51,653 bases of DNA from Bigelowiella natans CCMP2755 (GCA_000320545.1 ADNK01002687.1:1-51653), one strand, 5' to 3'; positions 1 through 11,796 are shown, counted from the stretch's first letter. Notes: generated by a model from the sequence alone, not told the origin. Made by a program: numbers and translations.

Positions 1-149
1 AACATTAGAGATATTTGGGTGTGATTAGTGAACACAAACACCCACCTCCCCAGGAAATCTTTTTCCTAGTTCCTGAACAAAGGCAGCACTGATGTGTTGT
101 TCACAATAACAGACTGGAGAGGGAGGGATAATGAATAGCACGCACTCAT

Positions 150-189
<40 letters not shown>

Positions 190-1385
190 CCACTCACAAA
201 GAGCAGCGTAATAAAAGAATAACAAAAATACAGAGAGTAGAGAATAGCTCAAGCACTTTATAGATATGATTTAACGTAGAAGCTCTACCGATCTGTGCAT
301 ACGCATCGATTCGATGGGACCGTATTGTTCAAACCATTGCCTTTATTTGTTGATGTTACTCTTGGTAAGGAACATTAATGTATGGACACACGCGCGCGCG
401 CGCGCGCACACACACACACACACACACGCACACACACAAGCGATTCCTTCAGCAATTCCCATCAACGATGTTATTAATACTCTTCGCAGTCATTCCGATT
501 TATGGCCAACAACAACAACAACAACACCTGAGTGTGTTCTCCGAGGTCTGGAAAGGGACATTGCGCACGTAGAGCTGCCTTGTCAGCACTCCAAAGCGTG
601 GCGGTCGCACCTGCATTTATCATTCGATAATAAACATCTCAGAGGCCCATTTCATTGATGGCAGCAGCTTATTTCACTCGATCGAAGGGCATTTCCCTGT
701 AGTACCATCGTGTGTGTACAGCATAGATCGTATCACCATAACGACGAAGTCGGTGGCAGGTTCGCATCACGTTATAAACATCGTCATGCAATGGGTATAT
801 ATCGTCTTTGCTTCAGCAGTGAGGGCATTCTGAGCATTAAATTGACGACTATATATCGTGAATATGACTCGGAATTCCCCACCTTGGGAAGCATCTCTAG
901 AACCCTTTCCTTGCTCACGCTCACCCTTGGCCTCACTAACAAGTGTTTTGCACAAACGGTAATGGGGGGGGGGGGGGAAGGAGTGGCTCATCTATGCGAA
1001 GATTCGAACGTCTGCGCACCCCCACAATACGGTGGACAGGAAATCGTATTATGTAGTGGGAGAAGAAAGAATAGCATGATTCACATTTGTATCTCTCTAG
1101 GAACTTATGCAACACGTCCGCTGCTGTTGCAGCTGCTTCTTCTTCCAATTTAAATATAAGATATTTCTAGTACCATTTTCCCAGTCGTCGTCTAGATTTA
1201 CGGATAGGAACTTCATTCTTTGTACCTAGAAGAAGAAACGTGTAGTCGGAATATAGAGAGGGGGGGCGAGAGGAGGAGAAGGGTGACGATATGTTTCGAA
1301 GATGCCTTGTCCTTATTTTAACTCGTTAAGTGAATGGGGATGACACGCACACACCATATCTCTCTTCCCCCCCCCCCCCCCGCCC

Positions 1386-1428
<43 letters not shown>

Positions 1429-1429
1429 C

Positions 1430-1468
<39 letters not shown>

Positions 1469-2968
1469 GTTCCAATGTCTCCGGCTTTCGAAAGATATGT
1501 ACGGTCTCGTTGTATTCGCGCGCATTTGCCTTTTTTGAAGGTAAATCGAAAGGAAATGAGGGAGAGCGATAGGAAAGACTGCATCACAAGAAAAGGAGGA
1601 ATCAATCTCCTCGCTAATGGCCCTTGTCAGCCATGCGGCAAGCAACAATCATCGATATATACGTCGGTGTCCACACGAACCATAAGGCGCTTATAACGTA
1701 ATGCTTGTAGCTTTTCAGGGTCATCTCCACACGCCCTGAAGTCATTTGAAGCAATAAGGACAGGTGAGGGGGAATACGGATAGAGCAGAGATAAGCGACG
1801 CTGAACAGCATCAGGCTTGCGACGATATAAGTTATAATGCCATTACTTATTCTCTTTCTTTAGCCTCTGAAGCAAGGGAAGAAGCTAAAAAGAGGTAGTT
1901 CCCAAACAAACGCATACGCACATATAATTAGCTATAAACACAAGATGAACACTAATATATGTTAGTAATCGAGGATAGGAAAACTTCGAAAAGGCACCCA
2001 AACGCGTACAGAAGGCCGTGATAGTTGAGAGCTTTCACAGGCACGGTGAGTTGTTTAGGCGCTATTATCATATTAGCAAAAATTTTGCAGTCTTTCGGGC
2101 CCTTAACGCCGTCGTTTTGTGGCAAACCGATATTCTTTTGGTGACTTGGTTAAATATTCTTCTAGAGTTTATTACGTCCTCTGTCAGGTGCTTATACGCC
2201 TCTTCATGTGTTTTCTGGAGATCCGTTTCACTGAATTGCTTAAACTGATATATATGTATAATATTGTATAATGAACATAACAGATTACAACTCAATCATA
2301 CTGTAGATTGCGGGCGTGCTCGATGAGGCGAGTGCTTCTCATCAAACCGTGCGATGTTGGCGCGTACATGTGAAATATGTGAAAACACCTTTTTCTTCTT
2401 CAGGAGTCTCTTCAATTCCTTCTCAAAATCCTCCTCGTCGCCAACTGGCATCTTATTTTTCATCTGGATGATGTTCGAGTGTTACCAGTATTTCCGTATC
2501 ATCACCATCCTCACCATCCTCCTCATCCACCTCATCATCATCATCATCATCATCATCATCGTCAACGCCGTGACCATATCGTTTGCAATATAATGTAGAA
2601 CGGACATCGTTGATACGATAGTACTACCCTCCAAAGGCGCATTCTTTTCTTGCGACCCCACTTTCCCTTTGGCAAGGATGATCGGTATGGCAAATCTAAT
2701 GTTCCTAGTAATGATAATGTAACCTCAGTATACTGCTACAAACAGTACGCGATGACATTTAAACAACATGAGTGGAATAATATTCTCTTAAGGATAATAT
2801 ATCGTGATTCTTCGTGTGTCTTCGGTGCCTTTACTTACCGTCCTTCATTCTCTTCTTAATCATCTTATTGTGTTGTCGGATCCACTTGGCCTCCATACTT
2901 CCATTTAGCTACGCATCATTTCACCAGGGTGAGTTTGCCAGTTTCACATCACGTGTGAAGGAGAATTT
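1..2968. other. Microsatellite-rich stretch, no supported gene
   Basis: I see no convincing gene here. The longest open frames run through repeat tracts and have no family resemblance. The stretch holds a CA run (about 150-185), a CG/CA run (about 391-437), a G run (about 964-978), a C run followed by CT and CA runs (about 1367-1466), and an ATC run (about 2535-2560). Exons of a gene extending from the left cannot be ruled out. Confidence 0.6.
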
Positions 2969-3145
2969 CTAGATCACTATATAAACAGCAGTACCACTTT
3001 GAACACGTTCTGTTCCGATTTCTTCTTCTCTCCGAACGCTAGGCGCCATATTTCTCGGAGCCTTCCGATAGATTTCGCTGACTGTGTATACGATTATGAT
3101 CTTGATTAGCCATTCCATTGGGTTTGATGCAGACTCATCAGATGG

Positions 3146-3189
<44 letters not shown>

Positions 3190-3685
3190 GTAATAAAATG
3201 TGTCCAATGATGACCTCTGGCGTCGTCTCCGCCTTCGGTCTTAGCTTGAGCCTTCGAGATAGTGATACATCACGTATTTCTCCAGGTCGTGTTGCAGCAA
3301 TCAATTTAGGAGGCATTATTTTCATGATTTCGCTGGCGGGATGGTCATCATCATCACCACGTACGAACGATCTGGGCTCTGGGCCTAACCACAACGGCTC
3401 CTCCTCCCCCTCCTCATCGTGATCCTCCAGCTTCATCGCATTTTCATGTTGTCCAGCCGAGAGTTGGCTGCTCTGAGGAGTGTTTCTAAAAGACCAATCC
3501 ACAGAATCCATTTGGGGAAGGGGCTCAAGATCCAAGTCCATTGCGATGGTGTCCGGGTTTTCTCCCCCCCCTCGAAGCAGCTGGAGTGTAGCGGGTAAGT
3601 TATGGCGGATGGCCCTCCCCCTGGTACTTGGACTCCATACTGTTTGGATGACAGCGAGGGCGAGTAAGGAGTAATGTCCAAACAT
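2969..3685 (-). CDS. Hypothetical protein with hydrophobic N-terminus
   Basis: I do not recognise this protein. I chose the ATG at 3685 because it opens a signal-peptide-like stretch (MFGHYSLLALAVIQTVW) followed by basic residues and an LQLLRGGG segment. The rest is acidic and low in complexity (EEGEEEP, DDDD), then basic (SLSRRLKLRPK). An intron is likely from 3189 down to 3082: the donor GTATAT lies beside a TA microsatellite and the acceptor is ACACAG. That gives exons 3190-3685 and 2969-3081 and about 202 residues. The frame is open with or without splicing, so the TA tract could in principle be translated as an Ile/Tyr run, which I think unlikely. Targeting to the secretory pathway or a plastid is inference only. 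Confidence 0.45.
3148..3187. repeat. (TA)n microsatellite
   Basis: This is an uninterrupted run of about 20 TA units in the probable intron of the hypothetical gene at 2969-3685. Confidence 0.95.
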
Positions 3686-4263
3686 CCCAAGGCTACTGTG
3701 ATGATGCGGCGGCTGCTTGTCACGCGGCTGTGGTCCACACGGAACACGATCAGTATCACACATTTCGATCATTTAAGCAATGCTACCTCCAAATATTCGA
3801 TGGCCCGAGCCTTCCATCGGGATTCCCTATGCCCCCATCCAAATCCGGCTGCCATACTCACCGGCCTGTGTGCGCTACGAATGCAAGCTGAGCCGTGCCA
3901 TCACCGATTTGAATGGATGTCCTATTCAAAATTTCCAATATTCGCTGATGTGATGACAGTGTAGGTAGTTTTCAGGGTTAAATTGTACTATAATCAGCTT
4001 CAAGTTGTTGTAACTGTTATGGAAGTCTACTTCAAAATGATACCTGAAAACAGGATTGGAAAATGGATGTTTTCAGCATGAATAAACGGGAAAACAAAAA
4101 AATATGCTGCTTTCTAAAAGAACCAAAACTTTGGCAAGAAACCATCAAGTCATCTGATGTTCAGATGTTGGTGGTTGAAATTGTGCACAAATTCGACGCG
4201 CATCTTCCTGGAAAAAACAATGTGCGTCACTCATGCATTTGGCGCATCGCGGATTTTTGATTG

Positions 4264-4385
4264 AAACGAGTGTTGTTGAGGCTCTGCTACGTGCAAATGC
4301 CTGTCTCCCATGTGGTTCTGGCGCATGTAGTTTTTGATCAACGCTTTGTTCATTGTTCATTGTTCATTGTTCATTGTTCATTTGC
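4264..4385 (+). repeat. Dispersed repeat, copy A
   Basis: It begins near GTGTTGTTGAGGCTCTGC, continues with a core containing GTCTCCCATGTGGTTCTGGC, and ends in five tandem TTGTTCA-type units. The same order recurs at about 4420-4560 and 14578-14695, and a diverged inverted copy lies near 25386-25460. Confidence 0.75.
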
Positions 4386-4419
4386 TTGTGGTTGTGCAGG
4401 GTGCTGACAAGTCCTTGCA

Positions 4420-4560
4420 ACGAGTGTTGTTGAGGCTCTGCTGCGTGCAAATGCTTGTCTCCCATGTGGTTCTGGCGCATGTAGTTTTTGATCAACGCTT
4501 TGTTCATTGTTCATTCATTGTGGTTCTTACGCATGCAGATTTGATCAACGCTTTTGTTCA
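4420..4560 (+). repeat. Dispersed repeat, copy B
   Basis: It is nearly identical to copy A over about 90 bp (GAGTGTTGTTGAGGCTCTGC, then TCTCCCATGTGGTTCTGG, then GATCAACGCTTTGTTCATTG). It then repeats its own tail, GATCAACGCTTTTGTTCATT, about 50 bp later. It lies 156 bp downstream of copy A in the same orientation. Confidence 0.75.
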
Positions 4561-5575
4561 TTGTTCATTGTTCATTGTGGCACTGCGTTTCGTGCTTTGC
4601 AAGTGTCATGCAACACTTTGGAAATGCACTCGATCATCATGTTTCTTGTTTCTTGTGGGCGCTGTCATCAATGCTGAAGTCCAGAAGTGTTCAACGTTCA
4701 GTGCTGCGTGCAAGCCCCTCTCCCAGACTCGTCTGACCATGCTGGCATGCACTGGTGCGTGCGTGCAGTGCAGTGCTGTGCGCCAACAAGTCCTCGATGT
4801 GAGTGTGGACGTCGCAAAGAATTCTGTTGCACCGCAGCAGTGCGTGATGACGGTGCAAACACTGGTACTCCACGCTAGCACGTGGCGCACCAGTGATCTT
4901 GTGTGCCCTTCTGGCCTTGCTGCAGTTCCTGCAACGCAATGTGAGGTCAACAGTCCAGCATTGCATGTCTGTCATTCGCGCTCTTCCACTCAATCTTTGC
5001 AACAATTTGAGTTGACTGTTCACGAGGATCATGACTGTGTCCATTGTGATCATTTTTCAATGTCAGGGCTGCATTTTGCGAACAACTGATTGTCCGGACA
5101 AGAATCACAGTCTCGAAGATCGGAGTTGGCGCGCGTGCTGGTCAAGATGACGGATGCTGCAGCTCTCAGTAGCTTGGTGAAGACAGTTTCATCCTTGCGA
5201 GATTCAAGATTTGATCATCTGTCATCTATCAAAGCCTCCTGCTAGACTGTTTGTCCACTTTGCGCTTGATTTGCTCATCATGTATGTGACATCGCTAGAT
5301 CAACGTGCGCCAGAAGTTCACCTTTCGAATGCAAGTTTAGCGATGTTGTTCGAGACGTGTGTCTGCAGCCTCAAGCAGGCTGGGAGCCTGCAAGCGCAAT
5401 CAATGCGCATTTGAACAGAGGATTTCCACGTTTTTGCACGTACACGAGCACATGAGACTGCTAGTTGAGGATGCATGCTGCTGCCACACGTGCGTCGTTT
5501 TGACAGACTTTCTTCTCTTTTTGGAGATGGCTGATAATTTCTCAAGTACTTTCCCCAAGTTCTAAAGGTTTCTAC

Positions 5576-7064
5576 CTATGTTAGGACTATGCTCATGATT
5601 TCCTGACAAGATCCCTCTTTGGATTCACACTGGCGAAGGGCCTCTGCGATGCCGTTCTTCATCAAACTTGCTTCTGTTTGAAGTGCTTTGAAAACTCCAT
5701 GCAGAGCAGAGCAGTAACTTTCACATTCTTCGACGAGCACATTGTGTGTAGGGTCTCCTTCTGCGAGGTAATTGCGGACTTTTTGGAACAAAAGAAAGTT
5801 AGTAGACATCTGTTTTGACTCCTTTGCTAGATTCTTGTAGTCACTGACATCAAGAATTATCTGCGAAAATTGCTTTCCTGATTTCATATCAAGTTGGGAG
5901 CGCCTTGCATCGATGATATATCTGATGCTGTGTGGTAGATATCTGCAGCTACAAAAATGTTTTAGAGGCGTCCTGGAATCTAAGCTGTACCTTTCAAAGA
6001 AAAAAATATCCTTGATGTTAGGTGTGCATCGTGTTTATGAGCGTTAGTGAGACATCGCAACTTGGTACTGCGCAGGAAAGCTCGTCTACTTACGTTTTCC
6101 CTCTGCGTGCTTTGGTACAGCAGTAGCTCTTACCACATCCTAGGCGGCAAACATATCTTGGCCTAGCATTCTCACAAAGAAACCTCTCCGAATCTGTACT
6201 CAACAATTTAACAGTGAATTCATTTATCTCGTTAACATCCTCAACAATGTCCACTTTTGCGATTAATCCCAAGAACCAATTGAGGTTTTCAGCATCCTTA
6301 CAGATGTCTTTCTTCGACGTTGGTTTGGTGGAAACAATATTGAAGCTTTTGATGTCCTGCGCGCAGGGTTCAACAGCAATGCCACGTTCGTTCTTCATGT
6401 AGACAAAGAGAATTTCACTGCAATGCAATTACCCTTTATTACGGAGAGAATTATCTACCGTGCAAAGCAATGACCCATCTAAAAAAACATCATATGCATC
6501 CATTTTTCCAAAATTTCGTTGAACTTTAATCACTTGGGTTATGACAAATATTCATAATTTCTGATAGTCCATCATACAAGTGCCCTATTTTCTGTTAAAT
6601 GAATTCAGTAACATGATCGACAAAGTGAAACCAACTTTTAATCCATGCTAGGGCATTTATTTCATTTTGTAACGGCACAGAGTGAAAACCTTGTGTTATG
6701 ATATTTTCACAGAGAAATGACAGCTCCATGATTAGGATTTTTTGATGGAATGCTGAACATCGAACGGCCTGATTTTCTTTCAAAGCTTGTGGGTTTTTCT
6801 GGTGAAGAAATAACGGAGGAGTCCTTTGTGGAGAGCAAATACTATTGACAGCTATGCAGGTTACTCTAAATGTGCGGCATAAGCTAACTTCTCAAAAACA
6901 GTGTCTACTGCCTGACAAACACTACTCGTGCTACACTTCAGTCTGGAGTCCGTCGGACAAGAGAAGGCGTCATCGTTAAAGTTATTCAGCGTCAAATCCT
7001 TCTCCGGGTACAGGCTGCACCGTGCAAGCATGTCGCAAGTTACAAATGCAGTGCTTCTGCCCAT
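5576..7064 (-). CDS. Unrecognised multi-exon protein
   Basis: I do not recognise the family. Coding-like blocks on the minus strand are 6865-7064 (starts MGRSTAFVTCDML), about 6600-6841, about 6433-6535 (contains GKMDAYDVFLDGSLLC), 6094-6417 (contains a Cys cluster, ARPRYVCRLGCGKSYCC) and 5576-5921 (helical, Cys-containing C-terminus, ending CQEIMSIVLT). The junction 6094 to 5921 is an ordinary intron and its phases match. Two other junctions only work with extremely short introns, 23 nt at 6842-6864 and 15 nt at 6418-6432. The junction near 6536-6600 could not be resolved. The gene may therefore be damaged, or it may use very short introns. Confidence 0.45.
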
Positions 7065-7351
7065 TTTCTAGGACCCTCATTCGAGTACCTGCCGGCGTGG
7101 ACATCACAACTCACTCTTGTTCACTGAAATAATAGTACTTATCACGCGGAGAGTTTCTCATTCATTTCGCTTCCTTGGATGCACGGTAGAGTGTGAAAAT
7201 GGGGGCAATTAAATGGCTCGACAACATCCAAGCCGTCCGAAAATGCGTCAAGACTACTTCGCGCAAACAATAAATTCTACCTGCTCCCAAAATAATGAAT
7301 TTAGCGGCGATGCTACTTTGGCCTTTGAAATTGACGGGCGACAAGTAGAGA

Positions 7352-8269
7352 ATGGTGACGCACGTCGTGTGCATGATCACCCGGTTGCGCGGGCAAATTC
7401 CTACGGAGTACAATGTGTGGCCCCATTGTATGAGGATGTCGGACGGAGCTGATGAGAAATATGATCACGTTGGATATTTTGTTGCCACCATCCCTTCTCG
7501 TGAAGAACAGCCCTGCCTTGCTAAGGATGTGCGCAACGCACTCAATCGGCATCATTGGAAGAATTTCGATGAGCTTGAGTTAGAGTTGTCATCTGAAAGC
7601 AAAATGGGTTTTCAAACAATCCGAACACCCTGCAAAATATTTTGGAAAGAAAGATCAAGGAAGAATTACACAAAAAATACACCGATACACATCGACGATG
7701 CAAACATCTGCCTCACGTGTCCTACAGGCTTGACGCGGAAGATCGAGAGTGAAAGAAGTTTCTCTTCTTCTTCTTCCCCCTCTTCCTCTTCCTCAATCAT
7801 CGAATTGTTCAAAAAGCGCAGGAACATCGACATGGGGGCGGACATGTCTGGAACTGCTGTTCTTTGCATTCGTTCAACTCGAAAAGTGTGTCGAATTCGT
7901 TATTGGCAAGCTAGAAACAGAGAAGTCACTATTGATTTTGTCCAATACAAAGTTAGAATTCCTCTTGGTGTCAACATTGCAGACCCAATTGATTGCAAAA
8001 ATCGTCAAATTAGAAAGAGAAAATTTTCTGATGAGGATGACAGCATGGGTGTGAAAGTGTGTAGACACTCCACCGACAAATTGCAGGATGACCAAGGAGG
8101 ATGTGACACAAAGTCGTTTCAAGTTGGGGAATGTCCAGTGCAAAAAGGAGGTTTATTGATGGATCTTCTTGATCCTCTAACGTACATGCCGGCGATTGAA
8201 CATTCAACTCCAGAGAGTTTGGCGAGTGAAATGATAATTGCAATGTGGAATGAGCCTGAAACAGGATGA
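7352..8269 (+). CDS. Hypothetical 305-residue ORF
   Basis: This is the longest uninterrupted frame in the 4-9 kb stretch, and I do not recognise it. Its reading is protein-like, with mixed charged and hydrophobic blocks: an acidic helix (FDELELELSSES), a serine run ([13 protein letters not shown]), a basic stretch (LFKKRRNIDMG), and an Ile/Val-rich region (REVTIDFVQYKVRIPLGVNI) that looks like beta strands. A KRKFSDEDD segment follows, and the C-terminus is hydrophobic and acidic. The start could lie downstream or on an unseen exon. Its neighbour on the minus strand (5576-7064) begins 288 bp away, so the two diverge. The surroundings carry dispersed repeats, so an element-encoded protein is possible, but nothing in the sequence identifies one. 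Confidence 0.45.
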   Translation: MVTHVVCMITRLRGQIPTEYNVWPHCMRMSDGADEKYDHVGYFVATIPSREEQPCLAKDVRNALNRHHWKNFDELELELSSESKMGFQTIRTPCKIFWKERSRKNYTKNTPIHIDDANICLTCPTGLTRKIESERSFSSSSSPSSSSSIIELFKKRRNIDMGADMSGTAVLCIRSTRKVCRIRYWQARNREVTIDFVQYKVRIPLGVNIADPIDCKNRQIRKRKFSDEDDSMGVKVCRHSTDKLQDDQGGCDTKSFQVGECPVQKGGLLMDLLDPLTYMPAIEHSTPESLASEMIIAMWNEPETG

Positions 8270-8994
8270 TGGCGGGTCCTTGTGAGTCTCATGAGTGTCT
8301 TCAAAACAAATCTAATCTGCAAAATGCTCAACACACCTAGCGTCTTAGTTTTTGTTCATTTTGAAACCTCAAATGAAAGCGGCAAATGAACAGCAGTGCT
8401 CTAGTGCTAAGTGAAGTGTAGACATTGACAACCTGAAGAAATTGGTGCAGGTTTGTTCTAGTCTAGTAGTTTTGCACGCACACACACGCGCACACGCACA
8501 TCTATGGACATGGACTTTGTGTTTCTCTCCAGCTCTAGAGCTGTGGCCAGCTTGCAAATCTAGAAATGAATGATGATGACGACGGCTTTCGATGTCGCTC
8601 TTGTCGCACAGCTAGACAGCGCTCAAATGTTTTCAGCTTGTTGGATGATGATTTGGCCAAATGTGTGCATGCACACCTGATTTAGTGATTCCAATTTTTG
8701 TCGCGCACAATTGTGCAAGTCTAGCAGTCTAGCAGTGTGTGATGATGTCTGGCTAGGTCTAGAGGTCTAGAGGTCTACTAGTCTGTGATGAGGACATGCA
8801 AGTGCACTGCTTTGCGCGACAATCAGACGAGGACATGCAAAGCAGGTTTCAATGGCACAACATTGCTAGCATCATGATCTTTTGTCCCTTTTCGTTGTCC
8901 ATGATATTAAATGATTAGATGATTTCTCTCAAATTGTAGTTGAAGGCTGATGAGGCGTACGTGTGTGTTCCTCCTGATTTTTTGTCTCTTTCAT
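8270..8994. other. CTAG/TGCA-rich spacer
   Basis: No gene is seen. The stretch is dense in CTAG-containing strings (TCTAGTCTAG, GTCTAGAGGTCTAGAGGTCT near 8755-8785) and in TGCA/GTGC strings. A short CA/CG run lies near 8476-8500. It resembles the other CTAG-rich islands in the window. Confidence 0.6.
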
Positions 8995-10107
8995 TTAGTC
9001 CATTGTGTTCGCGTCGGGTGAGGATGGAGGTGTGGGCGGTTCCGACAGAACATCCTGCTCGACTGCTGGAAGCTGGCTCTCAATGTCATGTCCTTCGCCA
9101 CTGCCACTGTCATTGTTGTCACCATTCAATGGGTGCGTGTGCGATTTCTCAACGTTTGATGACTCCATTGGCCGTCTCAACTGTATCGTGTCAATGTGGG
9201 GAAGGCCTGGATACACATTACGCCGATCGAATGCTGCTATGGTGCTCGGATTCTGCAAAAAGGTTCGCAATTCTGCTACGAATTTACCTGTGTGCGTGAA
9301 CGTGAATTCGCGCAAGTGAATCTTGAACTGCTCGGAATATAGAGAATATTGAAGGACGAGGGATATGACGACCTGCACAATGATGCTGACGTCTTCGACT
9401 TCCAGGATGCTCTGAAGCTCTCTGGTTGCCCACGCTTTGAGTAGGGCCTCCTGCGAGCGTGCGTTAGACTTTAACACATTATCGTGCCGGCGGTTCTTGA
9501 GTCTACGCTTTTTCCTCTTAGCTACAGCATCATTAAAATTTCGTTTTCCGTCCCCCTTTCCCTGATCTTTTATGTCGTCCTCGGCGTCACTGCCACCATC
9601 CACGTGCAGGACGGAGCGAAGATTTCTAACGTAGACGAGCCGTCGAAGCTGATGATCTGGCGTCCACCAAGAATTTTGGTAGCTAAGCTCAGGGTCAAGC
9701 CACACCTTTTCATAGTCACGTTTTGACCGTATCCGGAAAAGCGCAAAACCAGATTTCCTCTTACACAGCGGACATGAGCCCCCCACTCTCCACCACTCGA
9801 CTATGCAGCTAAGATGGAAGGTGTGCAGGCACTTTTCTAGCATGCACAAGTCTTTGGAATGCTCTTCTAGACAGATAGCGCAGGGAGGGTCCGAGGAGGT
9901 TGTTGACGAGGACACGTTCGCCCCTTCTTTTACTTCAGACTTGGAAGATTTTGAGCTTTGGCCTTTCATCAGTTGTGTGCTGGCACCTGGAGTATCTGTC
10001 TTGAAATTCGGTAGTGTTTGGCGCCCCCCTTCCCTTTCCTCGGACGGCCTCCTCCTCTTCATTGCAGGTGGGTGGGAACAAGCAGTTGTGCTTGGGAACT
10101 TTTGCAT
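8995..10107 (-). CDS. TOPORS-like RING-H2 E3 ubiquitin ligase
   Basis: This single-exon protein of 370 residues probably transfers ubiquitin (or SUMO) to nuclear proteins. A RING-H2 finger spans about residues 76-115: C-x2-C-x13-C-x-H-x2-H-x2-C-x10-C-x2-C, seen as CAIC, CLHTFHLSC and CPLC. The segment after it (KSGFALFRIRSKRDYEKVW) resembles the conserved stretch that follows the RING in TOPORS and its plant relatives. A Lys/Arg-rich tract (AKRKKRRLKNRR) suggests nuclear import. Near residues 275-300, FVAELRTFLQNPSTIAAFDR resembles the PWI-like helical segment of TOPORS-type proteins. The N-terminus is low in complexity, and a second ATG 15 codons in (MKRRRPSEE) could be the real start. The start lies 122 bp from the divergent NUFIP-like gene. 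The RING call is firm; the TOPORS subfamily is a family-level inference. Confidence 0.8.
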   Translation of the reverse strand: MQKFPSTTACSHPPAMKRRRPSEEREGGRQTLPNFKTDTPGASTQLMKGQSSKSSKSEVKEGANVSSSTTSSDPPCAICLEEHSKDLCMLEKCLHTFHLSCIVEWWRVGGSCPLCKRKSGFALFRIRSKRDYEKVWLDPELSYQNSWWTPDHQLRRLVYVRNLRSVLHVDGGSDAEDDIKDQGKGDGKRNFNDAVAKRKKRRLKNRRHDNVLKSNARSQEALLKAWATRELQSILEVEDVSIIVQVVISLVLQYSLYSEQFKIHLREFTFTHTGKFVAELRTFLQNPSTIAAFDRRNVYPGLPHIDTIQLRRPMESSNVEKSHTHPLNGDNNDSGSGEGHDIESQLPAVEQDVLSEPPTPPSSPDANTMD

Positions 10108-10229
10108 CCGAGGAGGAAGAGGAGAATTCTATATCAAATTTAAGGGAATTCCTATAGTGCGACAATCTAAGGATTGAATACTAGAAAATATACGCTGGTA
10201 CTACTCGGTCACAGGAGCAGCAGAGTCGA
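10108..10229. promoter_or_regulatory. Short divergent spacer, likely bidirectional promoter
   Basis: Only 122 bp separate the start codons of the RING protein (minus) and the NUFIP-like protein (plus). Both 5' leaders and both promoters must lie here or overlap the neighbouring coding sequence. I see no clear TATA box. This is inferred from gene geometry. Confidence 0.5.
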
Positions 10230-11749
10230 ATGGCGCACCAGTCCGCCTGGGCTGGGCTTTTCGGCCAACAGCCGAACAACCCGGTCCAATCGAAGGGGAC
10301 TGGAGGAGGCCACAATGGACCTGGAGGAAGAGGGCGACGGGGAGGGCGGCGAGGAGGCGGGAGAGGAGGAGGGCGAGGGAGAGGCAGGGGCAGAGGGCGA
10401 GGGAGAGGACGGGGCCGACACAGTAAGACAAGAGTACTGTTCGAAAGTGCACGTCTGACAAGACGACCAAACACATTTATCTAGCACAGAATACTCTAAA
10501 CTATATCCTCCTCCTCCTCCTCCCTCTATATCTCAACTTGCTATGCTCATGTGATGAGGTGCACATTGATTCATATGATTAAAATGCATACAGTAAATAC
10601 TGTAATTTGTCCAGATCGGAGATCGTCGTTCAAGAGGAACAAGAGGAAACGAGATAATGATATGCCCGACCTCTCAGCGTAAGCATTCTTCAACCTTCCC
10701 CAAATCAAATAGATGTTCGCAGAAGTTTTTCCATAATACTAAAACTCCTTCTTTGGTTGCTCTTGGTTGGTATCAGGTATATTGCACGGATTCCTGGCGA
10801 TTCTGAAGAGGAAATTCGGAAGTGGATTGAGTCCCGTAAGCGAAACTTTCCGACGAAGGCACGTAAGGAGGCGAAGCAGCGCGTCTTAGCAGAAGCACGA
10901 CAGCGCGGACAGCTAGTTGGAGGAGACAAGCAACATTTTGGCAACGGAGAGAAAGAGAAAGAACAGCCACCCAGGACCAAGCGAATACGAATAGAAGAAG
11001 ATGAAGTACGGGGCGAAGTTGCAATGCCAACATCCCAATGTGACAGCGGTAGCGGCATGGCGGAAGAAAGAAAAGCCGACACAGTAACTGGGACATTAGT
11101 AGGGACGTTGGGGGCTGTGGTAGAAGCAAATCCTACAATAATTAGAAATAATGACGGTAATGGTAATCAGGCCAATGACACTTGCTCTACAGCACCACAT
11201 CCGAATACAGTCGATTCAAATGGACAGCAAAGAGCGAAGACAGAAGCAGATGTCAATTGTCACCCCTCAGATCCGAAAACCATGGCACCGAGCATAGAAA
11301 CTGCAACAAATGCGACGACAAATAAAATACTAGCCACAATTGACAACAAGGATCGGGAGAGAGACGCGATGGCAACGATGGCGACTACACAATGTACTCG
11401 CAAACCATCTACTCGCAATTGCGTGTACTTCCTGCGTGGGCGGTGCCGAAATGGGTCAAATTGCAGGTTTTTGCACGATCCAAATGAAAAAACAAAGCAC
11501 GATTTGCAGCGCAAAGAAAAAAAGAGCAAGAGAAATAAACAACGGCACCAAAATCAGGGGGGGGCTAACGGTGGAGGTGGAAATAGCATCCGGTGAGCCG
11601 TGTATGTGTCTTCAACTTGTGATCCGATTAGACGATTCCGAGGAGGGAATTGATGAGTGTCGAGTTTTGTACACTTTTTCTTGTACATTTCTATGTAACC
11701 TCATGCTTGTATCAATTTAAGCCTTTCAAATCTGTTATCTCTCTCTCTT

Positions 11750-11796
<47 letters not shown>

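Larger units (their letters stand above)
3773..5575. other. Spacer with dispersed repeat and TGTTCAT minisatellite
   Basis: No gene is supported. The stretch contains two copies of a dispersed repeat (about 4264-4385 and 4420-4560) and short tandem TTGTTCA units. Downstream sequence is rich in TGCA and GTGC. A 251-codon open frame at 4334-5089 lies over the repeats, begins in the tandem units and shows no domain, so I treat it as chance. Confidence 0.5.

Noticed and set aside
314-658. Open frames over CG/CA repeats near the left end
   Set aside because: They read through microsatellites (His-Thr and Ala-Arg runs) and lack any conserved block.
1384-1466. Repeat tracts considered as a CRISPR array or centromeric satellite
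   Set aside because: They are simple di- and mononucleotide microsatellites with no unique spacers and no higher-order unit.
4334-5089. 251-codon open frame on the plus strand
   Set aside because: It begins in tandem TTGTTCA units of a dispersed repeat, is Cys/His/Val-rich from TGT/CAT words, and has no domain or splice signals. Treated as chance.
10174-10487. Several overlapping open frames on both strands over the Gly/Arg-rich exon
   Set aside because: They are shadows of the GC-rich repeat encoding the RGG tract of the NUFIP-like gene, whose own frame is supported by splicing into the NUFIP domain.
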